A DNA stretch of 64,000 bases from Nilaparvata lugens. Its lineage: Eukaryota; Arthropoda; Insecta; Hemiptera; Delphacidae. The notes beneath the pieces were generated by a model. The model was not told the origin of the DNA. It saw nothing but the letters and a program-made list of their open reading frames with translations, and searched no databases. Shown here piece by piece: positions 1 through 12,658 of the stretch (position 1 is the stretch's first letter; each line of letters begins with the position of its first letter). The stretch is from NCBI RefSeq assembly GCF_014356525.2, contig NC_052508.1, positions 41,038,613 to 41,102,612 of the forward strand. The letters are read 5' to 3'. The translations under genes and the position numbers were made by a program.

Positions 1-1171
1 CAGATCATAAAAAATAAAAGTTTGCATGTACATTTGAGGTTAGAATTGTTTGTTTATGTTTTAAAATGAATCAATCGATCTAGGATGAATCGATAGTTAT
101 TTGAATCAACACCTAACGAATCAGCTGATTGTTCGATCAACCAGTTGAATTATAAAGTTTACTCACAAAATATGTATTATATATACTAGGGAAGGTTTAT
201 GTAAATAAATAGGGACAACTATTATTGCTGCATGAATATTTATTACAATCCAAAAAAATACGAAAACCAAGAGTATACAAAGCTCATATAAAAAATTGAA
301 TGTACACGGCGTGATAGTATCGTATATCACGATTTATTTATTAGAATAATCCAAGACAATCACTCCATCTATTTATATAAAAACTTTTTATCCATCTTTC
401 TATAATGAAGTTGAAGAAACCCTGAATCTGAAGTAACCAATTGTATTGAGTCTTGCTAAATAAGAAAGCCAATCAGAAGGAAGCTTACAAATCGTTCAAG
501 GAAGAGATGAAATTTTTCTGGAAATCACTTTTTTTTGGCTTGTGATCTCGATCTGTGAGGATGCACATGGGAATTAGGGTTCTTTCTTCCTGTTAAATTT
601 TAAAAATTATCAAGCCAATCCCTTTTTTAGATGTGAACTATTTGTAATTAATGTTTCTGTTTCTGGGAATAATGTTCCCATGGATATATCTTTAATATGG
701 AAAGGAATCAGTACCACGCGTGAGCCCAGCCGCAACGAAAAGGACCTGCATAATTGATTATTGGAAATAATTAATTTACTCTACAAGACCTCCAAGAACA
801 TCATTAATGTGAGTGTTAGTTCAAACGAGCTCGTTTTTTAAAGGCCTTTTAATAAGAGTTGGGGAATTAATCAGAGCGCTATATAAACTAATTCAAGTCA
901 AAGAAAATTCGCAATGTGTTGAGTGCTATCATATAGTCTATAAGAACGTTTTATGAATTTATTTGATTTATGTAGGAAGCTTACTTCCATGCACAGCACA
1001 TACTCATAAAAAACCCAGAGATTTTTAAATGTTAGTTTTATCAATTATTATTTGCTAATTGATCAAAGCATATCCTATTAAATCTACCAACCGAAAACAG
1101 GTTCCAAGTTGTAGAATTCTGAATTGACTTAAAGTCTGTCACATTATTTTTTATATATTTAAATAACGATT

Positions 1172-1243
1172 AGCCTCCTGCTTGGCATCAGTCGGTAGAG
1201 CATGAAATATTTTAATATAATTATAAAAATTAGGTCGTGGTTT
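1172..1243 (+). repeat. tRNA-Lys-like relic (SINE head or tRNA pseudogene)
   Basis: The stretch 'cagtcggtagagcatga' (about 1189-1205) matches the D-arm/A-box region of eukaryotic tRNA-Lys over 17 bases. It is followed by 'ttttaat' at the anticodon-loop position and 'aggtcgtgg' before the T arm. About a dozen extra AT bases lie between the anticodon stem and the variable region, and the T arm (B box) has decayed. The cloverleaf cannot fold, so this is not a functional tRNA. A tRNA-Lys-derived SINE head or a decayed tRNA pseudogene are the two options. Confidence 0.5.
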
Positions 1244-1326
1244 TTCATAGGATACAGTCTCATAAAATCTTTATAGGCCCAGATGTGAGCTTCCACTATA
1301 ATTATGATAATTCATTTAAAAAATAA

Positions 1327-1357
1327 ATAAATATATATATATATATATATATATATG
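1327..1357. repeat. (AT)n microsatellite
   Basis: Uninterrupted AT dinucleotide run of about 28 bp following an AAAT/AAATA run. Confidence 0.9.
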
Positions 1358-3163
1358 GTACTCATCCTATAGTATTGAGGAATTAAAATAAATTGCACAC
1401 CATAAACAATTTGATACATATATTAACAAATATTGCAAAAATAGATCAGGGCAAAAAATATAAAGAGCAATAAAAAATATATAATATAAAAATAGAACAA
1501 TAATCGAAATCAATAAAATATCACAGGCTAAATACTATTCTCTAAATTTTATAGCACGAAACGTTACCATGTGCTTTTATTTTATAATCATATGCATCCT
1601 TTTGTATGTAGCTGCGATATTAGCTTGCTAATACTTGTCGACTTGGACAATTCCATTAAAAATAGATTCCTTAAAATCAGCTTGATAAATTGGCAACCAA
1701 TAATCCAAATATATATATTAAATTCTATAGTATCTAATAGATTTCTTTGCAATGAATATATATTTCATCTCAGGGTGCAAGATTCGGCACCTGACGGAAT
1801 AAATAGAGCAATTCATCTAGTGAATCAGAGCTACGACAAACTATCGCAAATTATATTGCAGAAATTAAAGATCATATGAATATGTATTACTAGCCTAGAT
1901 TTTATACTTCTTTCATTTATAGAACTTCTGATATGTACTGACTTGTTACTCTTCTAATAAAATACTTTTAATACTATATTTACTTGTGCAAGTATTTTTT
2001 ACTAAATTCTTAATTTATGAGAAAAACCCTTTCGACGAGCTAGCTTTGATTCTCATGTAATTTTGAAGCACTGAGGGCGCCCTATCACCATTTCAATATT
2101 TCTCACTCACGTGTCGAAATTTTCTTATGAGCTGCTGATGTCGATCCAACTCCTGGTGGTCCTGGACTATGGTAGCTGGAGTCGTCTCTTCCAAGGGGTT
2201 ACAAAATTATTTAAAAAGTGAAAATGACTTTTGCTTTATAAGAGCATCACAAAGTCTTATAAGAAATTTAGTAATTCAATCTGACTTTAAATTTTTACAA
2301 GTCATAGCAAGGTATTACGCTCTATAATATTTAGGGACCTCTCATGGTGGCATTTGGCAGGCGAGTGTTGGTTCTCCTTTCTCAATTTTACAATTCTCAT
2401 TTCCGATTTCTAAATTTACATAAAATTTGAACATCCTAGTCCTCCGCCATTCAAGGTTCAAATAAACCGTACTAAAATATCAAATTATTACTTATGTTGT
2501 ATGTTTAATAATTTCTTTGCCTTCGGGCCATATCCAAAACATAGACTATACAACAATTTTATACAAATTCTATTTATTTGTAGAAATATATACAAATATT
2601 TTTGAATCAGCATACTATTGCCGCCTATCAATTGCCATTATGTGATTGGTGCATGCAAATTATCTCAGTATTCATGCGCCTGGTAACCTCCTATTTCCTG
2701 GATATGTTTAATTATTTTTATTGGGTTTTTTAAATATGCTCTATACATGCTAGTTAATTTTTTATATGTTATTATTTGTTTCATGCATCATAATAATTAG
2801 CCACGTGAGACCTTTTATTCCTCAAATTGCATACCGTTTTGCCACAGTAAATCTCTGCCAAGGTGTTTGGTCAGATTCTACGTTGCATGGCTCGGTCGAT
2901 CGTTAGGTCGCCGATCACTAAATGTTTATGCCTAACCTCAACCTTCAATATCTTATAATATATTATATATTAGCAAAAAATTATTTCAATTCCTCTTAGG
3001 CTGTTATACAGATTAGCCAGGACAATCTGATATTATCTAATCTTTATGTTATCTCTTTGGCGATATTAGCCAGTTACTTTACTTAGACCTGTTAATATTT
3101 CAGCTAGGGATTTTTATTTATCTATCCAAATTGAATATGTTACAAGTCCAAGTATCAGTATTA

Positions 3164-3191
3164 ATATAATATATATATATATATATATTAT
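3164..3191. repeat. (AT)n microsatellite
   Basis: Alternating AT run just upstream of the LTR-like relic. Confidence 0.85.
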
Positions 3192-3261
3192 TTCAAACTC
3201 ACAACGCTGAATGCTATTAAGCCTTGTGATAATCATTTAATTTATGGAAAAAATTTATTTA

Positions 3262-4045
3262 AAGAAAATTATAGATATAAGAATATTTTATATATATTGT
3301 TTTATGGGAATATATTTTGTGTTTTATGTCATCATAAAAAAACATAGAAGTTTTTATTATATCCTAATTCATCTCGTGATATACAGTTTGAGCTGTCTCA
3401 GTGCCAAGAAAAAATATTCTGCAGCATATGAAATTAGTGAATCAATTAATATTGATCTTATTAAGAGTATTCAGTATCCATCATCCTTTGATGATAGTCA
3501 TACTGGTCCGCCAGAAAAAACATATTGATAATTATATTAATAAGGTTCCAGTTATATCATATAAGGATCCAGAGAGCTTCAAGAACTGGCGTTGTAAGTT
3601 CTATGGAATTCCAGAAGGATAAATTGGTGGATACCTGTATTCATAGCGAGCGTTTCAAAAATCAACTAGAAAAAACCATAGTTGGTCTTCATTATCCTCG
3701 ATTGGATACATGGTTACTGGTAATCAGTCATTAACTATCTTTTTGATTTCCTCATTGGTATTCTTCAAGAACTCCACAGAAGCAGCGGTAAGAATTATTA
3801 ATCACCAGTCATTGAACCTTGTGGTGATTAATTATATTTGGAAAATTCATGCATCTACCACTGAGGTAGAGCTGCGGTTTGAACCCAGCAATTTTGCGAG
3901 CCGGACGGCCTTAACTTTTTGCGAATTTATTTGCAAAATAGGGACTTTAGCAACAGCTCTAACAAATATAAAAAATACCACACCACATATGAATAGTTGG
4001 CAATCTGAATCTTTATATAATGTCACCCAACAAGTGGGGCAAAAA
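3262..4045 (+). repeat. LTR-like relic, copy 1 of a dispersed family
   Basis: This block aligns over most of its length with 27850-28500. Shared landmarks in the same order include 'cctaattcatctcgtgata', 'cagtttgagctgtct', 'catcctttgatgatagtcat' and 'gcgagccggacggccttaac'. About 60 bp beyond the shared end, near 4021, 'cacccaacaagtggggc' resembles a tRNA-Lys primer-binding site. That suggests the conserved block is a decayed LTR followed by a primer site. Short ORFs inside it (94, 73, 69 and 131 codons) are not conserved between the copies and are treated as chance. No TG/CA ends or target duplication could be fixed. Confidence 0.5.
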
Positions 4046-4914
4046 TCTACGTTTTTACAATGGCAAGATCAAGTGGCGAGAGGGGGAGAGGATATGCTCA
4101 AGTGAGTGGTGAGTTGTTATCAACAAACAATAAGTTATTGAACTATGCTAATTGATAAATTTTATTAAAGCAGAACATACTTCATGTTTCCATAGTGAGT
4201 GGTTTTTTTAATATTTTGGACTTTCTATTTATCATGAACTCTTTTCACTACATATTGGAGTGTGCTTTTTCCCGATGCTAATATAGAATTCCATTATTAA
4301 TATAAGTATTCTTTCGTCTGTTCATGAATTCACTAGAAAGTATAGAACAATAATTCAACTATCTTTACTTCATGGTATAGATTATAGATTCATGAGGTAT
4401 TTTCCCCCCTCTCAATTGTTTGTTTCCATATTTCTACCCAGAATATTATAATTTTCATTTAATTCATTTTTATTCCATATTCTTGATTCAGATTTTTTTT
4501 TTTTATTGGTTTTTGCCTTCCAAGCATTATCTCCATCTATATAGTAGATGAATGATAATAATTGTTTATTGCCAGTATTATACAAATATATTTATGTAGT
4601 TATTCATTTTTTTCTTCATCTGCAATCTTTAATTAGCCAATAATTACAAATAAAGCAATTAAGATGCTCTATTCTTATAAATCCTCTCAGATTCTCACAA
4701 GATCTGTGATGATACTTTTTTTTATCTTCCTATTTTTTTTTCACCTGCACTTATAAATTAATATGTTAGAAGGAGGATGTATAATTTATTTTGATAATAT
4801 ATAGTGCAATTATTCTTATTTGTATTAATAACTAGATTAGCACGGAGCCGAATTTATACAGGACTGTCCAAAGAAACATTTTGATTATATCTCACCATTT
4901 TCGAAACTACTAGA
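4046..4914. other. AT-rich intergenic stretch
   Basis: No coding or structural feature recognised. Contains a T run near 4493-4504. Confidence 0.4.
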
Positions 4915-5089
4915 AAAGAATGTATTCCATTTCCCATACTTTGTTTCTCTTGATTTTCATCCTCTTTCCTTTTCAACTGTTCATTTCTTCTTCTTCTTCC
5001 TTTTTCTCTTTGATGCTTGCCAATATTATTGTTCTTGTCCTGCTATTTCTTCCAGCCGGCAAGCGGCCTTTGTTCCGCCTTGCTGTTCT

Positions 5090-6257
5090 GTGTCGATCAC
5101 TCTGTCTGCTCGGCCGGATGATAGCGTGGCCGCGCTGATTGTCGGCGATGTCCTCAAGCAGGCGGTCTCCCCATTCCCCGATCAGCTCAAAATTACTCAC
5201 GTCAACGCCCAATCACTCCTTCGTCACATAGATGAGTTCAGGTGCACTTTTAGTTATTGTGTTTCCGACATTATACTAGTTCTGAGTCCTGGCTAAAGCC
5301 TGCCATCCCAAATCGGCTTGTTGCACTTGATGACTACATGCTCATTCGTAATGACCGTTTGCACAAGAATGGCAGTGGGGTTGCAAGGTACATTAAACGT
5401 GCTCTGCTCCCTGTACATAAACTCTCGTCCGATAATTCTCGTGCATCAAGGCCTGAATATATGTTTTTTTTTAAATTAAGAGCAATGGCGTCAAAATGTT
5501 GATCATGGTATGCTACAGGCCGCCTCATATTGGCTTCATGTCTGGGTTTGAGGAGGCACTTTTAGAGCTGATGGTGCCCTATGAACATGTCGTTAACATG
5601 GGTGACTTTAATAGTGACTTACTTGGACCTGACACTTATGACAAGGTGCAACTGACTACTATGTTCTTTGCGAATGGTATGACCCTGCTGCCTCTCCAAG
5701 CTACTCACCATACTTCCACCTCGGACACGCTTTTAGATCTCGCAGCTATCGCTGATAAGAAATCCGCTGTGAGCCATGGGCAGATCCCTTTCCCAGGACT
5801 TTCAGCACATGACTTGATCTACCTTGTTTACAACATAAGGCAATCTAAACTTAAACCGAAAATCACTACCTACAGAGATTACAACAATATTAACCTTCCT
5901 AATCTATTTAATGATACATTTAATCTTGACTGGCTGAGCATTCTCAATACTAATGATGTAAATCAAATGTCGAATGTAATAAATGACAATATCCTCTTCC
6001 TTTATGAGAAACACGTCCCTCTTAAGACCCGTAGAGTAGCCAGAGACCCAGCTCCATGGCTCACTAAGGAAATACGTCAGTTGATGCGTGATCGTGATTA
6101 TTGGTGTAAGGAGGCTGGGCAGTCTAAGTTCCCTGATGATTTTAATCGTTACAAGTGCTTACGAGACTCGTGTAAGCAAATGATCAGGAACGCAAAGGCT
6201 GGCTTCTATCAAAATTTGATATCATCTAAGAGATCATCAACATCATCATTATGGTGA
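5090..6257 (+). pseudogene. LINE endonuclease domain, frameshifted
   Basis: This is the AP-endonuclease domain of ORF2, which nicks the target DNA. Motifs in order: 'VNAQSL' (about 5192), 'SESWL' (about 5280), 'YRPPH' (about 5516), 'GDFNSD' (about 5600), 'SDTLLDL' (about 5722) and 'SAHDLIYL' (about 5806). The reading moves from frame 2 to frame 1 near 5275 and to frame 3 near 5485, next to a T run, so two small indels have broken it. The last part (5496-6257) is continuous and ends in a TGA at 6255-6257. The frame beyond that stop is the same as the RT frame, so the stop is an in-frame nonsense codon inside ORF2, not a natural end. Confidence 0.75.
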
Positions 6258-7988
6258 GTTCTAAGAGGGATTGGAGCCAGCAAAGAGAGGCAGCCACCAA
6301 TTGTTGCTCACTCACTTGATGCTCTCAATGACTTTTTCACTGATATCCCTGTAGGTTTGGACCAAGCCCATGCTTACTATAATTCCTTACCAGAAATCCA
6401 ATCAAATGAATACTTCCACTTTTCTGGATTTACTGAGCAGAAGATTTTTCTAGCTATTAGAAGAATGAAAAGTTATGATGTTGGAGCTGATAGTATCCCT
6501 ATCAAGTTTTTGAAAATTCTTCTTCCCATGATTCTTCCTTTCCTAACCCATCTAATTAACACCCCACTAATGACTCCAGTTTTCCCTCAAGACTGGAAAT
6601 GCTCTATTTTTATCCCTCTGAACAAAATTCCTAACCCTCTCACTCCCTCAGATTATATGCCTATCAGCTTATTGCCTGTCCTGTCAAAGGTACTGGAGAT
6701 TATTGCTCACTCTCAAATGAGTCTGTACATTCATGGCTCTGCTTTAATTAGCGATTTCCAGTCGGGGTTCCGTAGTGGTCACAGTACCACCTCGGCTCTG
6801 CTGAGAGCTGCTGATGATATCCGCAGGGCTATGGATGGTAGACAGTTAACTGTTCTAGTATTAATTGATTTTAGTAAGGCCTTTGACTCCATTTTTCACC
6901 CCACCCTCTTGTATAAACTTCGTAAATTGGGATTTTCAAACACCACTGTAGCATGGGTAAGGTCTTACTTGCAGGGTCGGTGTCAGAGTGTGAGAGTGGA
7001 GGTTGTCTTTTCACAGTGGCGCACCGTGGATAGAGGGGTGCCTCAGGGGTCGGTCTTGGGTCCTCTGCTGTTCAGCATATACATAAATGATGTTACTAGT
7101 TCTCTACTAACCACCAAATATCATCTATATGCAGATGACCTGCAAATCTATAAACACTGTAGTAAAAAAGAATTCAACAAGACAGTAGAGGAAATCAATG
7201 ACGAATTAGTACGTTCACTTGATTGGGCTAGTAATAATGGGCTAAAGGTGAATGAGACAAAGTCAAAGGCAATCGTGGTTGGTTATTCGAGACTACTGAA
7301 CACACTTGACTTGTCAGATGGACCATATATTACAATCAATGGCGTTCAATTGGAGTACAACTCAGACGTGAGAAACTTGGGACTCACTATGACTAGGACC
7401 TTGGACTGGACAAACCATGTGACGTTGACATGCAATAGGGTGATTGCTGGGATCAAGATGTTGAAGAAGATTTCTGACATTATTTCTTTTCCAACGAAGG
7501 TTATGTTGGTGAAGACCTTGATTTCCCAGGTTTTCAACTATTGCGACATTGTAACTACTGACATGACTGTTCAACTACTTCAGAGGATGCAGCGTGCACA
7601 TAACTACTGTGTCCGCTTCATCTTCAACCTCAGACGGGATGACCATGTGACTGAATACTTTGACCGACTTGGACTCATGAAGCTACATGAATGTAGGTCA
7701 TTCCATGCTGTTCTCCTTCTGTATAAAGTGTTGAAAACTCAGACACCCAAGTACTTAGCTGAAGACTTTCACTTCTTGAGTGACATTGGTCGGGGTGGTA
7801 CCCAACATGGTCCCCATCTGCTGGCTGTCCCAATTCATAGGACAGTCATGTTCAACAAGTCCTTTCTTGTGATGGCTTGTGGATTGTGGAACACATTGCC
7901 TGTTGAGCTGAGGCGAATTGAGGAACCTCGTCAGTTTGATGCAGCTGTTTTCAGGTGGATCACGGGTGATGTGGGTGGCTGGACCTAG
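6258..7988 (+). pseudogene. LINE reverse transcriptase, same frame as upstream EN part
   Basis: An open stretch of 543 codons starting at 6357 carries the RT domain: 'DFSKAFDS' (about 6866), 'GVPQGSVLGPLLF' (about 7036) and the catalytic 'YADDLQIY' (about 7130), all intact. The C-terminal 'thumb' and tail region continues to a TAG at 7986-7988. Between the TGA at 6255 and 6357 the frame stays open, so EN and RT were one ORF2. RT itself has no internal stop, which contrasts with the damaged endonuclease half. Confidence 0.8.
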
Positions 7989-8009
7989 CTCATGGTTTAT
8001 TGGCCAGTA

Positions 8010-8172
8010 TTTCTTTTTTTTTCTCGAAACTAAATTAAATATTTATCATTTCTCTTTCTTCCTCTTCTTCTTCTTCTTCTTTCTCTTCTTCTTTTTCTAC
8101 TTTTACTTCTTCTTTTGTAACATTGTCTTATTTTTCATTTTTTATTCTTTAATTTCTATCTATTATATTCTA
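8010..8172 (+). repeat. Polypyrimidine (TTC)n-rich tract
   Basis: Long run of T and C with TTC/TTTC units directly after the LINE stop codon. It is possibly part of the 3' UTR or tail. The ORF running through it encodes low-complexity Phe/Ser only. Confidence 0.7.
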
Positions 8173-8190
8173 ATTTCTATTTAATTACTA

Positions 8191-10880
8191 TCGCTGCCAA
8201 GGTTGAGTTGACTCACCTATAATAAATCTTGTACTGAGTCCCCAGTATTGAGGTTAGGAATTTGAAAATGCATGCGTGGATGCTAAGCGAACACCATACT
8301 GACTGAGTCACTACAAGATTCGATACAATCGTCTGAATCGCGGGAGGCATGAACACTCGCTCACCCTTGATTCTTCTTATGACTGATTGTATGATGATAA
8401 AATTCAAGATGTAGTGTAGCGGTCGCTAAACACTGAGTATGGTGATCTTAAAACAATTACCTGTGATGAAACAGCATACAAAATCATACAGGTCGAGCAA
8501 GAACCCTGAAGTAGATAATCTATGGGACTGCGCCCCTAATAAGTTCCAAAGGATTAAGATAGGGTACTAAGGACCGAAGATCGTTCGGAATATACTTCGA
8601 GAACAGAGTCTTGTCGGGCTTCATGCTCTATTGTAGGAAATTATATTATCTCCAGCTGCATCTGCCATACAGTAGAAAAATTTGCTCCCAAGTCGAAGTT
8701 GGTCACAGATAAAAGCTGATATATGAGCAGGTAAGGACAGAGAATAGATAATCTCGATCCGACCCTACACATTATATCCACTTAGATCTGTTCCAATATC
8801 CAGGTTGAATCCATTATTTCAATGATTGTACTTGATCGGTTCTTGATAATATGGAATGTGTCAGACACTATAATCGACAGGCTTGAGAAATAATAAAACT
8901 CAGAAGACGAATTGATAAAGTGGAAATATAATATAATGAAATATATAATTTGACAGTGCAGATTTGAAGCTTGGATTACAGATTGAAAATAGTTTAACAT
9001 TGACAAAATAACTAGAAATTTGCTTGTGCTGGCATGATACCATGCATGATCCAACAGACTTGATAATTGACAAATTTAACAGTTTTTAAAATAATGAAAA
9101 CAAATTATAAAAGATTTTCAGAATTACTCAAGGTCGTGGTTCTGGCAGCAGAGGATAGTTAATCAACTACAAGTTCTTTTAAATTCTATACCAGATAAAA
9201 TCTAGGATCGCTTCTAGTCATGAGCTTGTCAGTGTGGCCATTAATTTAACGAAGAAAATTTTATATTTTTCTGCACTATGTTTTTCGAAGCGAAGATTGG
9301 GGCCTCGAACATAAAAGACAACTCACGTGAATCCTCTTGTTGGTCGTGGCTCTTTTGATTAAAATTCTGGTATGATCAGTAGCTGGTCCAGGCTTCGGTC
9401 TTGGCAAGTGTGGAATATTTTGACTAAATATTTCCTTCACCAATTAAATTGGGGGATAATTAAATTTGTATTTCTAGAATAATCAATTGATAAATAATTC
9501 TATGAAATAATAGATAAATTAGCCCTAGATATTGGCTCACAGATAAAAAATACAAAACTCGAATAAAATTTCACTAATAGGTCTTTGGTAACTTTTCAAC
9601 AAGGTCTTAATGGTGAGGATTTTAAAAGGGAAGTGTCTTGCTTCTTCTAAGCTTTTGGCTAGAACCTTTTTCTTGGAACCTCTGTGTAATTAATTTGCAT
9701 GAAAATTCGCCATTGGTAGAATGATTATGACGTAGGCATGACGTCAGTGGCAAGCAGTGAAATATAACTCCTTTGATTACAATAATAACTTAATTTGTAT
9801 AATTGTGTAAATTGCTTGATTCTCTATATAAAGTTCCCCTATACAGTGTACATGCACTAGCATATCTGTTAAGGCAAGCTTGCTGGCTGATAACAGATTG
9901 ATATATGATGCTTTCAAACGATCATCCCTTTTGGGAAAAATTCTTATTATATTCGAAACTGTTATAATTAATTTTGCTGCTCTTATCAATGATACAATAT
10001 TCATGCTATGACCTTGTTCGTTACTACAATATTCAACATCATAATGTAATTTCGTGAGTGATAAATAATAATTTTAACAATAATACTTTTTATTTTTTTA
10101 TCGAAATTCTTTATCCTTTTTCGATAGTTCTCAATTTAAGAAATAATATTATAGCTTGCATTAAAACCTGGCATGACATTGATAATATTGAATCAGACAG
10201 CTGTGTCTGAGCTGTTACAAAACATCTGATTAATTGTAAACAAAAGTGTAACCTCCAAAAGTTCAATGAGCAATTTGTGAATGATTTGTACTTAATTGGC
10301 AAAATAATTATAATTTTATTAAATAGTTCTTTGAAAAAATGTGTGGTACAAAACGGTACTCTTATCTTATACTCAGCTGTTAATAAGTGAGCCTTATTGC
10401 TCGGGTTCTACTGTTTGTTTGACAATCCTTCTATTTTATAAGGGTAATGATAATTTTTACAGTTGATTCTCTCCTTTCCTGAGATTTACTCAAAAGAATC
10501 ATCACAGAGTAAACTAATAAAAATTGAAGAGGAAGTGTTGAACAATTGTAGTGGATTGTGTAAATAAATTTCTAGTGTATACTCGATTGTTTTCATTTCC
10601 ATTATACATGCAATGTCTAGGTTTAATCATTCAGTAATGCTTTGTTAGTTGAGCTGTAAAGATCTCACATGCATTGGAGCTTAATTCTATTTATAGAAGT
10701 GAGTAGTATAGTGTGCAGATACAAGTTCATTAAAATAGTTTCTTATCATGCTTTACCTGTACATACACTCAACTGAAAAATATGGTTGATTGTCATGGCT
10801 TTTCAAAGTTCAAGAAACTATCTCGTCTCTTGATGTCAATTTCATTCAATGAATTTGATCTAATTGCAATAGTTATTTGT
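8191..10880. other. AT-rich region without recognisable genes
   Basis: No ORF has a recognisable motif. The 14-base word 'tgctaagcgaacac' near 8280 recurs near 26124, each time followed within about 100 bp by 'ctgagtca', a hint of a very old dispersed repeat. Confidence 0.4.
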
Positions 10881-10888
10881 GCAACTAG

Positions 10889-10988
10889 TGCGCAAAGTGA
10901 CAGATTGCTGCACTGAAAGAAACATTAACGCCCGAGCCATAGGCGAGGGCGGAATGGCTTCTTGAGTGCAGCAGAGGAACTTCGCGCA
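10889..10988. repeat. Imperfect GC-rich inverted repeat (hairpin)
   Basis: The left arm (10889-10921) and right arm (about 10959-10988) are imperfect reverse complements, pairing 'gctgcactgaaagaa' with 'ttcttgagtgcagc' and 'tgcgcaaagt' with 'acttcgcgca'. The loop contains a smaller palindrome-like 'gcccgagccataggcgagggc'. The block is more GC-rich than its surroundings, as expected for a small MITE-like or structured element. Confidence 0.55.
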
Positions 10989-11708
10989 TGTATTTCACAT
11001 TCAATTTTTCCTACAGTTACCATTGAATATGAAAAGTGGGTAATTATGGATAAAATTATGGCTGAAATTTATCAAATGTTTGTGTGTGTGATGCTGTTAT
11101 TAATAACAACCTCAATTTATTCAAAAAACTGATAATCCAATTGAAGTTGAAAATTCTCAGCCAAAGTTCTCATTTTTATTCATTCAAGAATCAGAAAAAA
11201 TACAGATAAAACAAAAACTTCGCATTCAAAATAGGCTACACACCAAGCAGCTGGACTGCAAAATGGCTGAACCGACAAGCGCGCGATCTAGCGGGAAGAA
11301 TCGTACCTAACTTTGTTCCATCCAGCTAAAAACAGTATTCAGATATTTAGAATTATGATCAACTAGAATTACCGAGAAACACCATAAGTAAACTGAAAAA
11401 TATTCATAAAATAACATAGACAACAGAAAATATTTTATTGTAGTATATTCTAATGTTATTCCATTAATTTTATTGACATGGATTTTGAATGGTAACTATT
11501 TAACCTGGAAATTCGAATTTCAAAATGTGTGTTTGCTACATTTCTCATTGCTTGGAGTTGAAATAATTATTACTGTCAATAGAAAATGAACATTATTTAT
11601 TATGAAATGATGAGAAGTTATCATTTGATTATGATTTAGATAAACATTATTCTTGTTTTGGATTTCTAGATTGGGATTTTATCATAAATGTAGGGTACGG
11701 TAGCCATT

Positions 11709-11807
11709 GAAATGATTCTTATTCAATCTAACCACAGTCATTGTTACCAACTTGATAATTAAGTTGGTAACAATGACTGTGGTTAGATCTAGATAAGAAT
11801 TATTTTT
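11709..11807. repeat. Long near-perfect hairpin with 28-bp perfect core stem
   Basis: Bases 11726-11753 are the exact reverse complement of 11761-11788, leaving a 7-base loop 'gataatt'. Outside the core, 'aaatgattcttat' pairs with 'ataagaattattt' after a small bulge, extending the stem to roughly 44-46 bp. It is either the footprint of a palindromic MITE or foldback element, or a precursor-like hairpin RNA. The perfect core argues for recent origin or selection. Confidence 0.7.
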
Positions 11808-12253
11808 GTTTTCATGCAGTAATCCTCCATATAACCCACCAACTATTTTGTGTTGCCATGTTGCAAATCTGGAGTGCAGAAAAATTTTTTCCTGTACTAG
11901 AGCGGAAAAGTGATTCTTCGCGTTCTGTAATCAGTGCAGGAATGGCCACTTTTCAAGGTAACTGTAGGAAAAGAATATCAAATTTTCAACAGGTGATGAG
12001 GTTAGCGATTTTGCATTAACAAAACAGAAAATCTCCACTTTCCAATTTTATCTGAAATTTTTTAATTACTTGATATACTAGAAACTGGACAGTTGCATTA
12101 TGGTTGTTCAAATAATGATGAATCATTAGCTATCATTAATAATTCTAATGATCTCTGGAAATGCTTATATGACATTGCTGATAAAAAATGTAAAAGATCA
12201 TAGATAACTCTGTAGAGAGTTTCCCCCCACTGATATATGTCTAATTCAAAACT

Positions 12254-12275
12254 AATGTGTGTGTGTGTGTGTGTA
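12254..12275. repeat. (GT)n microsatellite
   Basis: About ten GT dinucleotides. Confidence 0.85.
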
Positions 12276-12367
12276 TTTGGATATACTAGTTCATTCTATG
12301 CATTAGTTATGATTGAGGAAACATTATAAATATAATGTTCACTGTGTGTACAACCCACAATTCTGTA

Positions 12368-12393
12368 TGTGCTTGACAACGTTGTCAAGTACA
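12368..12393. repeat. 18-bp perfect palindrome
   Basis: 'cttgacaacgttgtcaag' is its own reverse complement, and flanking bases extend the arms to 13 with one mismatch. It abuts the start of the following minisatellite. Confidence 0.7.
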
Positions 12394-12521
12394 TGTTTCA
12401 GTTAAATCTGTCAGTAAGATGAGATCTTCGTTTCACTTAAATGTGACAGTTAGACGAAGATGTTTCAGTTGAATCTGACAGTAAGATGTTTGTTTCACTT
12501 AAATCTGGCAGTAGAATGCCT
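12393..12521. repeat. ~32-bp degenerate minisatellite, about four units
   Basis: Units begin with 'gtttcagttaaatct' or 'gtttcacttaaatgt' and continue 'gacagtaagatg'. Four successive units are visible with base changes and length variation between 27 and 35 bp. Confidence 0.7.
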
Positions 12522-12658
12522 CTCTCTCACATCTCTCTCTCCCTGCTATTAATCATCAAATGAACCATGACTAAATATAATGGAGAATCTAACTTTGCAG
12601 AACATTTGATAACAAATAATCACAAGTTCACAGTTGAGGAGAATGTTGCAGTGGCGTT

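Larger units (their letters stand above)
1..3240. other. AT-rich region without recognisable genes
   Basis: Apart from the tRNA-like relic and two AT dinucleotide runs listed separately, I see no gene here. The longest open stretch (102 codons at 1571-1879) has no recognisable motif and a composition like its surroundings. It is probably chance. Confidence 0.5.
4915..8190 (+). mobile_element. Non-LTR retrotransposon A (CR1/Jockey-type), decayed
   Basis: The element contains an apurinic-endonuclease-like domain followed by reverse transcriptase in the order typical of CR1/Jockey-group LINEs. The 5' 150 bp are pyrimidine-rich and resemble a 5' UTR. The 3' end after the RT stop at 7988 runs into a long polypyrimidine tract. 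No ORF1 is seen and no target duplication was found, so both ends are approximate. It is related to, but clearly diverged from, the element at 52278-55870: the domain order and motifs are the same, but few long runs are identical. Base composition is less AT-rich than its surroundings. Confidence 0.75.

Noticed and set aside
1571..1879. 102-codon ORF
   Set aside because: No recognisable domain, AT-driven composition, no homologue within the window.
3845..3905. tRNA gene
   Set aside because: 'tctaccactgaggtagagc' and 'ggtttgaaccc' look tRNA-like but come from different strands' arms. No cloverleaf forms, and the sister repeat at about 28365 does not conserve it.
3244..4105. Four short plus-strand ORFs
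   Set aside because: They lie in the LTR-like relic, and the related copy at 27850-28500 does not keep the frames.
4973..5212. Minus-strand 79-codon ORF overlapping LINE A
   Set aside because: Antisense shadow of the endonuclease start and its pyrimidine-rich leader.
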